Below are positions 30,496 to 34,618 of a stretch of 34,618 nucleotides of DNA, in pieces (position 1 is the first letter of the stretch; every line of letters starts with the position of its first letter). A program made the translations under genes and the position numbers. Source of the stretch: Acidobacteriota bacterium (lineage in GTDB: Bacteria > Actinomycetota > Actinomycetes > Actinomycetales > Microbacteriaceae); the NCBI GenBank assembly GCA_019351995.1, contig JABBOD010000031.1, forward strand, positions 1 through 34,618, read 5' to 3'. Below the pieces are notes generated by a model that did not search any database, was not told the origin of the DNA, and saw only the letters and a program-made list of their open reading frames with translations.

Positions 30496-30972
30496 GTGAT
30501 GGTCGAGGCCGTCGCGACCGCGCTGGCCCCCTGGTACACGCTCCTCGGGTTCGTCCTCACCGTCATCGGCCTCGTCGTCTACTTCCGGAAAGGGCTGCGC
30601 CGCATCGCCGGGCGAGCGGAACACGCGGTCGAGGAAGCAGCCCACGCCACGACCCAGTCCACCCATGCCGTCAACGAGTCGGTCAAGGCAGTCGACACCA
30701 GCGCCCGCGCGGTCGACAACACGCAGCAGGCGGCCGAGGCGATCGAGTTCCTCGCCGGCGAGCTCGCGAGAGCGAACAGGAAGAGCGAGTACCTCGCCGA
30801 GGAAGTCTCGACCCTCGTCGGTGCGCTCGCCCGGGAACGAGCCCGCCTCCCCATCGAGGACACCCCACCGTCCGGCACCGATACGGGTGAGACGGAAGCG
30901 CTGACCATCACCGGCCGGCACCGGCTGCACACGCAGCACATCCAGACCATCGACGAAGGAGACCACGAATGA
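30496..30972 (+). CDS. Membrane protein with coiled coil, lysis-cassette member
   Basis: 158 residues from GTG 30496 (or ATG 30499). One transmembrane helix (YTLLGFVLTVIGLVVYF, 14-30), then a basic stretch, then a long Ala/Glu-rich helix (EHAVEEAAHATTQSTHAVNESVKAVDTSARAVDNTQQAAEAIEFL), a coiled-coil stalk. The tail is charged and Thr-rich. N-out membrane anchor with a cytoplasmic coiled coil. It could be a second holin or holin regulator. The start is 4 bases after the endolysin stop, and the stop overlaps the next start. Confidence 0.65.
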   Translation: MMVEAVATALAPWYTLLGFVLTVIGLVVYFRKGLRRIAGRAEHAVEEAAHATTQSTHAVNESVKAVDTSARAVDNTQQAAEAIEFLAGELARANRKSEYLAEEVSTLVGALARERARLPIEDTPPSGTDTGETEALTITGRHRLHTQHIQTIDEGDHE

Positions 30973-31445
30973 ACACGAGCACCGTCTCGAAGTACGCGCC
31001 CGCCCTGATCCCGCTCGCGATCGTCCTCGTCGGCGCGCTCGCGCAGCTCACCGGCCACATCACCCTGATCGACGCCCTCCAGCTGATCCCCCTCGCCGGC
31101 AACGCGCTGCTGATCTACCTCGTGCCGCTGTTCGGCACCGCGGCCCGGTCCGGGTGGAAGACCGGCGTCGCCGTCCTCGGCGCGCTCATCACCGCCGGGA
31201 TCCCGTACGCCGCGACGGGACACATCACCGGCTCGCAGATCGCGATCGTGATCCTCGCCGGCCTGCAGGCCCTCGGCGCCCACATCGGCGTGCAGATCCG
31301 CAACGACGCCGCGACCTTCGCCGTCTCCTCGACCGGTGTCGTGACACCCGCCGGTGCGGCCGCCGGCGAGCCGCCGACGGCGACGACCGTGCAGAAGGCC
31401 ATCACCACCAACGGCGGACAGTTCCTCGGCGACGCCGCACGCTGA
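30969..31445 (+). CDS. Holin (putative)
   Basis: 158 residues. Three or four hydrophobic segments: ALIPLAIVLVGALAQLTG (12-29), LIPLAGNALLIYLVPLFG (41-58), GVAVLGALITAGIPYAATG (66-84) and IAIVILAGLQALGAHIG (90-106), then a Thr/Ala-rich soluble tail. It would oligomerise into the membrane lesions that time lysis. Gene order endolysin, coiled-coil protein, holin is common in Microbacteriaceae phages. ATGA overlaps on both sides. Confidence 0.75.
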   Translation: MNTSTVSKYAPALIPLAIVLVGALAQLTGHITLIDALQLIPLAGNALLIYLVPLFGTAARSGWKTGVAVLGALITAGIPYAATGHITGSQIAIVILAGLQALGAHIGVQIRNDAATFAVSSTGVVTPAGAAAGEPPTATTVQKAITTNGGQFLGDAAR

Positions 31446-31543
31446 TGCGCCCAAGCGGCGTGCATCTCGTCGCGATCCTCATCGTCGGCGTGTGGCTCGC
31501 CTTCGTCATCACCCTGATCGCCAGCACGCTCTATGGACCCTGA
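31445..31543 (+). CDS. 32-aa membrane mini-protein
   Basis: MRPSGVHLVAILIVGVWLAF then VITLIASTLYGP, essentially one transmembrane helix with a short basic N-terminus. It overlaps the holin stop by one base and the next gene by 11. Candidate antiholin, pinholin or lysis accessory by position alone. Confidence 0.55.
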   Translation: MRPSGVHLVAILIVGVWLAFVITLIASTLYGP

Positions 31544-31706
31544 GCTGCTGCGCCTCGGACTCGAGGCCGACGCCGCGCACGTCGCCGCGCTGACCCTCGC
31601 CGGCCGCACGACTGAGGCCGACGCGTATGTCGAAGCGACCGGGTACCGGCAGCGACTTGAACGCTGGCGCGAGACCCAGACTCCCGGCCGAGAGACGCTT
31701 CCCTAG
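31533..31706 (+). CDS. Hypothetical 57-aa protein
   Basis: MDPELLRLGLEADAAHVAAL followed by a charged helical end (YVEATGYRQRLERWRETQ). Overlaps the membrane mini-protein by 11 bases in another frame. Many actinophages have a similar small helical protein after the holins. Unknown function. Confidence 0.55.
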   Translation: MDPELLRLGLEADAAHVAALTLAGRTTEADAYVEATGYRQRLERWRETQTPGRETLP

Positions 31707-31982
31707 TCGCTCGACCGGGAGCCCCCGCACTGGGGGAGTGAAGATCCCCCCGGATCAGACACACCTCCGCGACACTGACCAGAAGATCAGATCGATGGAG
31801 CCGTAGGCAGTCCGGGGGGATTCCGCCTACGGCTCCGACAAGCCCTCACACCAAGACCGTGCGCCATGGTGTGGGGGCTCTTTTGCGCGCCCCGCCATCG
31901 TCCCCGATGTCCAAACGAAACGCGACGATCTGAGCGGCAGACTTCGTCAAACTAGTGATGCTGCTCGGAGGAGGATCGCGCC
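31707..31982 (+). ncRNA. Highly structured noncoding region after the lysis genes (candidate RNA element)
   Basis: 276 bases. CCCCC (31722-31726) pairs with GGGGG (31732-31736). The same G-run with its following A pairs alternatively with TCCCCC (31745-31750). An 11-base stretch at 31744-31754 is the exact complement of 31811-31821, which lies in the loop of a 12-bp perfect stem (31797-31808 with 31825-31836). A terminator follows (31841-31884). Mutually exclusive pairings and a kissing or pseudoknot option suggest a regulated attenuator or stable small RNA. The rest (31885-31982) leads to the gene at 31983. Confidence 0.45.
31841..31884 (+). terminator. Rho-independent terminator of the late operon
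   Basis: AGCCCTCACACCA (31841-31853) pairs with TGGTGTGGGGGCT (31867-31879), with 12 of 13 pairs, a 13-base loop, and CTTTT follows. This is the best terminator in the window and ends rightward structural/lysis transcription. Confidence 0.85.
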
Positions 31983-32183
31983 GTGACAAATGACCAGCTA
32001 GACGACCTCGCGCGAGCGAACGGGATCGACCCAGAGACGGTCATCGAGGCCCACTTCAACCACGTTTCTCGACAGGCGCTAATCGTGTACCGCAAGCCTG
32101 CGACCGTCGTCGAGGGCAGTGAGCCGACGGGCATTCTGCCGAAGCCGGAGATCGTCGAGCGGTACGTGCCGTGGCCGGTGTGA
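31983..32183 (+). CDS. Hypothetical 66-aa protein
   Basis: GTG start with GGAGGA upstream. The sequence (TNDQLDDLARANGIDPETVIEAHFNHVSRQ then ALIVYRKPATVVEGSEP) has a helical start and beta middle, with no recognisable family. It stands between two terminators, so it is its own transcription unit. Its GC content is slightly lower than the surrounding genes, in keeping with a separately acquired cargo gene. Confidence 0.65.
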   Translation: MTNDQLDDLARANGIDPETVIEAHFNHVSRQALIVYRKPATVVEGSEPTGILPKPEIVERYVPWPV

Positions 32184-32212
32184 GCGGCACAGATCGTTCG
32201 ACTGCATGAAAT

Positions 32213-32249
32213 CAGCCCCTTTTCGCTCACTCTGAGCAGAGAGGGGCTG
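32213..32249. terminator. Bidirectional terminator between convergent genes
   Basis: CAGCCCCT (32213-32220) and AGGGGCTG (32242-32249) form an 8-bp stem; the flanks are TTTT inside the left arm and CTTTC after the right. It separates the rightward gene at 31983 from the leftward pair ending at 32345, so it may serve both. Confidence 0.6.
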
Positions 32250-32344
32250 CTTTCGTCATGCCCGCATGCCTACGATCCCTGCGCCCGGCGGCCGCGGGCA
32301 GCCACCCCGCATCGGGACGTCTCCTCCCGACCCGCGGCCGCCGG

Positions 32345-32545
32345 CTACCCGCGGTGCAACGCCTTGATGATCGTGGACGAGCTAAGTCCGGTAGCCCGCG
32401 TCAGCCACTCAGTCGAGGCGCCCGAGTCCTTCGCTCTCCGCAGAGCGTGATCACGCGCTGCCTTCGCAGTCCTGACAGCCTCCTCGGCTGCGAGCACGGC
32501 TCGATGTGCTGCGGCCACCGCACTCACCGCCTCGTCAAGGGTCAC
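32345..32545 (-). CDS. Small helix-turn-helix protein, downstream paralogue
   Basis: 66 residues. An N-terminal Ala-rich coiled helix (LDEAVSAVAAAHRAVLAAEEAVRTAKAARDHALRRAKDSG) is followed by a C-terminal helix-turn-helix (STEWLTRATGLSSSTIIKALHRG). It shares the layout of its upstream neighbour and overlaps it by 4 bases (ATGA), so they are co-translated and could form heterodimers. A small DNA-binding regulator, target unknown. Confidence 0.75.
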   Translation of the reverse strand: MTLDEAVSAVAAAHRAVLAAEEAVRTAKAARDHALRRAKDSGASTEWLTRATGLSSSTIIKALHRG

Positions 32546-32742
32546 TGCTTACCGAGCGCCTTCGCGATCGTCGCCCGACTGACTCCGGTGGCCTGTATCT
32601 CGTCCCAGGTCGCGCGGTCGGCTGCCGCGACGCGGATCTCTTCCTCACGCTCGAGCATCATCACTTTCCGCTTCTCGTCGTGAGCCTTCAGCTGCTTGTT
32701 CAGCGTCGTAATGCGCTTCAGCGATGTCTCTCGTGCCCCCAC
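32542..32742 (-). CDS. Small helix-turn-helix protein, upstream paralogue
   Basis: 66 residues from a GTG start. A basic coiled helix (TLNKQLKAHDEKRKVMMLEREEEIRVAAADR) is followed by a C-terminal helix-turn-helix (TWDEIQATGVSRATIAKALGKQ). No ribosome site is seen. A TAACCT -10 ends 6 bases before the GTG, so its mRNA is probably leaderless like the repressor's. It diverges from the ParB operon, and the shared intergenic region holds an 18-bp palindrome. Confidence 0.78.
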   Translation of the reverse strand: MGARETSLKRITTLNKQLKAHDEKRKVMMLEREEEIRVAAADRATWDEIQATGVSRATIAKALGKQ

Positions 32743-32748
32743 GTGCCC

Positions 32749-32778
32749 AGGTTACGGGCCAGCGTGACCCCACGTCTA
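32749..32778 (-). promoter_or_regulatory. Leftward promoter for the HTH pair (leaderless)
   Basis: On the minus strand TAGACG (-35, 32773-32778), 18-base spacer, TAACCT (-10, 32749-32754). Transcription would begin at the GTG of 32742. The -35 overlaps the palindrome at 32772-32789. Confidence 0.45.
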
Positions 32779-32789
32779 GGTACAGACGT
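32772..32789. promoter_or_regulatory. Candidate operator between HTH pair and ParB operon
   Basis: ACGTCT (32772-32777), AGGTAC, AGACGT (32784-32789): a perfect inverted repeat around a near-palindromic centre, in the divergent intergenic region and covering the leftward -35. A likely binding site of the small HTH proteins or of the ParB-like protein. Confidence 0.55.
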
Positions 32790-32817
32790 ATCAGTGCCAC
32801 CAGGCCACCATTTAGTT

Positions 32818-33000
32818 ATGACAAAAGCCCAGATCGACGCGGCGCTTGCTGAGGCGCAGGTCGTCCTCGCCGCGATCACCGAGCTCGGCGAACGCCTCGA
32901 GGCGAACGCCGTCTCCGACGACATCCGTGACGAGCTCGCGACCGACCTCTGGGCCGGCGCCGCGGCGCTCGCCTCGTTCGCGTCGGCGGTCGCCGCGTGA
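32818..33000 (+). CDS. Hypothetical 60-aa protein upstream of parB-like gene
   Basis: MTKAQIDAALAEAQVVLAAI then ITELGERLEANAVSDDIRDELATDLWAGAAALASFASAVAA. All-helical, Ala-rich. No ribosome site precedes the ATG at 32818, so it may be leaderless. The stop overlaps the ParB-like GTG, so the two are coupled. Unknown function. Confidence 0.65.
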   Translation: MTKAQIDAALAEAQVVLAAITELGERLEANAVSDDIRDELATDLWAGAAALASFASAVAA

Positions 33001-33947
33001 GCACCGCGACGTCGTCCCTGCAGTTCCTGCTCGCGCGGGCAGCGGTGCGCTCCGACGCGCTCATGCACATCGTGTCCCGCCGCGACACCGGCCTGCTCAA
33101 CCCGATCTGCGCCGCGCACCCGATCCGCTCGCAGAAGATCGACGAGTGGACCACCGCTCCGGCGGACCTCACCGCGCTCTGCACCGACTGCGCCGCGATC
33201 GCCGGCGGCATCAAGGGCGTCTCCTCGATCGAGGTCGGCATCGCCGTGTTCCTCGGCGCGGACTCGACCGGCGCTCCCGTGGCGCTGCTCACCGAGGTCC
33301 CGATCACGATGATCGACCTCCCCGCCGCGCACGCCCGACGCTCCCCCGACGACATCGACGACCTCGCCGCCTCCGTGACCGAGCGCGGCGTCGTCACCCC
33401 GGTCACGCTGCGACGCGCCGGCGCCCGGTTCGAGGTCATCGACGGCGCCCGCCGCGTCGCCGCCGCACACATCGCCGGCCACACCACCGTCCCCGCGCTC
33501 GTCCGCGACACCACCGAGCGCGACGCGCTGATCCACGGCCTCCTCGCGAACATGCACCGCACCGACCTCAACCCCATCGACCAAGCGCACGCCTACGTCC
33601 ACGCGATCGAGGCCCTGAACTGCAACTCGAAGGCCGAACTGGGGCGCCTGTTGGGGATTAGCCGCGAGAAGGTCTCGAACACGATCCGCCTCCTCGACCT
33701 GCCGGAGGAAGAGCAGGCGCGCATCGCCGCCGGCGACCTCACCGCAGAGGGCGGCCGCAAGCTGCTCGCCGCCCCGCGCTCGGCGCCCGAGCGGCTGACC
33801 GACGTCGCCGACCTGCTCGCGCAGCTGCTCACCGCGAAGGTGAAGGTCACCGCGTCCGGCGGCCGCACCCGCATTGTCATCGACGTCGCAGACGCGGACG
33901 CCGACCGGATCCTCGGCCAGCTCGGCGAGACGGCGGTCACAGCATGA
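32997..33947 (+). CDS. ParB/Spo0J-like DNA-binding protein (orphan, no ParA)
   Basis: 316 residues from GTG 32997. Residues about 100-190 form the ParB N-terminal CTP-binding fold: VPITMIDLPAAHARRSPDDIDDLAASVTERGVVTPVTLRR, then FEVIDGARRVAAAHIAG (GxRR box). Then ANMHRTDLNPIDQAHAYVHAI, the ENxxRxDLxPxEEA-type box with Ala for Glu. The HTH follows (SKAELGRLLGISREKVSNTIRLLDLPEEEQ). The first 95 residues are a Cys-containing extension (CAAHP, CTDCAA), unusual for ParB and possibly zinc-binding. No ParA ATPase gene is present, so segregation of a plasmid-prophage is unlikely; a regulator role is more likely. The palindromes at 17251 and 19433 have parS-like half-sites. Confidence 0.85.
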   Translation: MSTATSSLQFLLARAAVRSDALMHIVSRRDTGLLNPICAAHPIRSQKIDEWTTAPADLTALCTDCAAIAGGIKGVSSIEVGIAVFLGADSTGAPVALLTEVPITMIDLPAAHARRSPDDIDDLAASVTERGVVTPVTLRRAGARFEVIDGARRVAAAHIAGHTTVPALVRDTTERDALIHGLLANMHRTDLNPIDQAHAYVHAIEALNCNSKAELGRLLGISREKVSNTIRLLDLPEEEQARIAAGDLTAEGGRKLLAAPRSAPERLTDVADLLAQLLTAKVKVTASGGRTRIVIDVADADADRILGQLGETAVTA

Positions 33948-34108
33948 ACCGCCACAGGATCACCTACGAGGTCCTCGAGACTCCGGCTGGGGTGCGTTAC
34001 CGCGCCACGTGCCGGTGCGGGGCGCGTCGCGACTCCCGCAGCCACCAGACCCTGTCGACCTGGGGACCCGAGCACGTCATCGCCGCGTTCGAGGCGAGTA
34101 CTCGCTGA
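33944..34108 (+). CDS. Hypothetical 54-aa protein
   Basis: MNRHRITYEVLETPAGVRYR, then CRCGARRDSRSHQTLSTWGP and a terminal helix. C-x-C pair in a small beta/helix layout similar to the gene at 10301. The ATGA start overlaps the ParB-like stop. Function unknown. Confidence 0.55.
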   Translation: MNRHRITYEVLETPAGVRYRATCRCGARRDSRSHQTLSTWGPEHVIAAFEASTR

Positions 34109-34115
34109 GGATGGG

Positions 34116-34520
34116 TCACGGTCGGACCATCGTCACGAGCTTCTCCGCCGAGACCGTTCCGTCTGTCAGGGATGCGGTGCCCGAGCACTGGAAGAAGTAC
34201 TTGGAGCCGTTCTGCGCCGCGGATCCCGAGGCCATCAGGCCCGGGCCCTTGCCGTTGTGATCGGCCACGACGTGCTCGTCCGAGTAGACGACTCCGGACC
34301 CGATCTGGGCCTCGACCAGGCCATGGCAGTCGGACTGCAACAGCGTGCCCGCGACGTCGAGGTTCGCGGATGGGTTCGGCTTCGTACTGCTGACCCCGAC
34401 GACGATCGCGATCACGACGCCGACGAGCACGAGCACGATCACGCCGAGGCAGCCGCATCCGAAGGCGCGCGCACCTTTCGACTGCCGCGGCGCCGGCTTC
34501 TCATCGGTCATGGGCCACAT
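34116..34520 (-). CDS. Membrane-anchored extracytoplasmic protein downstream of integrase
   Basis: 134 residues from ATG 34520 (or 131 from 34511). A short charged N-terminus (TDEKPAPRQSKGARAF), one transmembrane segment (GVIVLVLVGVVIAIVVGVSS, about 25-44) and an external domain of about 85 residues with two Cys (SDCHGL, FFQCSG) that may pair. Read leftward 24 bases after the integrase stop, it is probably co-transcribed with int, and on integration it stays with the integrase at the prophage end. Placement and topology suit a prophage-expressed surface protein such as a superinfection-exclusion factor; this is inference. It converges with the ParB operon. Confidence 0.7.
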   Translation of the reverse strand: MWPMTDEKPAPRQSKGARAFGCGCLGVIVLVLVGVVIAIVVGVSSTKPNPSANLDVAGTLLQSDCHGLVEAQIGSGVVYSDEHVVADHNGKGPGLMASGSAAQNGSKYFFQCSGTASLTDGTVSAEKLVTMVRP

Positions 34521-34544
34521 GATGCACGAAATCGCGCATTCCGC

Positions 34545-34618
34545 TTATGCGACAGTCGGGAACTCGAGCTTGGCGATCGCGATCTGCCGCTGCTCCCCCG
34601 AGACCTTCGTGTAGATCT
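34545..34618 (-). CDS. int: Integrase C-terminal end (same gene as 1-821, split by the window boundary)
   Basis: Bases 34564-34618 duplicate bases 1-55. Bases 34545-34563 supply the missing last codons (ending E-F-P-T-V-A) and the TAA stop. It is not a separate gene. It shows that the molecule was circular, because the reading frame closes properly across the junction. Confidence 0.9.
   Translation of the reverse strand, partial: IYTKVSGEQRQIAIAKLEFPTVA
34564..34618. repeat. Terminal direct repeat, right copy
   Basis: Exact copy of bases 1-55. Removing one copy leaves a 34,563-bp circle with an intact integrase gene. Confidence 0.9.

Noticed and set aside
31738..31806. 22-codon GTG ORF in the structured region after the lysis genes
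   Set aside because: The G-run is only one base from the GTG, too close for a ribosome site, and the ORF is buried in competing hairpins. It could be a leader peptide, but evidence is too thin.
1..34618. Antibiotic-resistance, toxin or restriction-modification cargo
   Set aside because: None of the translated frames showed recognisable motifs for these; unknown small genes remain possible cargo.

Overview
This window looks like the complete genome of a temperate, long-tailed (siphovirus-type) actinobacteriophage, in circular or excised form. The first 55 bases (1-55) are repeated exactly at the end (34564-34618). The integrase gene reads off base 1 and is completed from the other end, stopping at 34545. 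The simplest reading is a circular molecule of 34,563 bp with a k-mer-sized assembly overlap. High GC, GTG starts, dense ATGA/GTGA stop-start overlaps and actinophage-specific families (DUF6745, small CxxC proteins) point to an actinobacterial host, probably a member of the Microbacteriaceae; the host assignment is inference.

Lysogeny module (about 34.1 kb through the origin to 1.5 kb). A leftward tyrosine integrase is followed by a membrane-anchored protein. A leftward Cro/CI-type repressor (1189-869) diverges from a small MerR-like excisionase/Cro gene (1308-1490). The attachment site, a copy of the 3' half of a tRNA gene (904-945, probably tRNA-Thr), lies inside the 3' end of the repressor gene. 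Integration must therefore replace the repressor C-terminus, and the phage form ends in ...RAA, like an ssrA degradation tag. This is the layout of the integration-dependent immunity switch described for mycobacteriophages BPs, Brujita and Charlie. It is the most interesting feature of the window.

Early/accessory module (1.58-13.2 kb, all +). This holds many small, translationally coupled genes: an Ala-rich repeat protein, a DUF6745 protein with about 20 tetrapeptide repeats and its usual small partner, a RecT annealase, a DEDD 3'-5' exonuclease, a winged-helix replication-type protein, several small zinc-ribbon or membrane proteins, a P-loop/HNH fusion and a second zinc-finger/HNH-like protein just before the terminase.

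Structural module (13.4-29.7 kb, +). The order is the HK97-type one: small and large terminase, portal, prohead protease, major capsid, connector proteins, major tail protein, gp10-like protein, tail assembly chaperone with a -1 frameshift extension, a 1195-residue tape measure, and three distal or minor tail proteins. Two nearly identical palindromes flank the capsid block.

Lysis and right arm (29.7-34.1 kb). A CHAP-like endolysin with a peptidoglycan-binding tail is followed by three membrane proteins (holin candidates), a highly structured noncoding stretch with a terminator, a small orphan gene, two leftward paralogous helix-turn-helix genes, and a divergent operon encoding an orphan ParB-like protein. 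No complete tRNA, CRISPR array, insertion sequence or DNA polymerase was seen. No stretch over 300 bases lacks a gene; the longest is 31707-31982.
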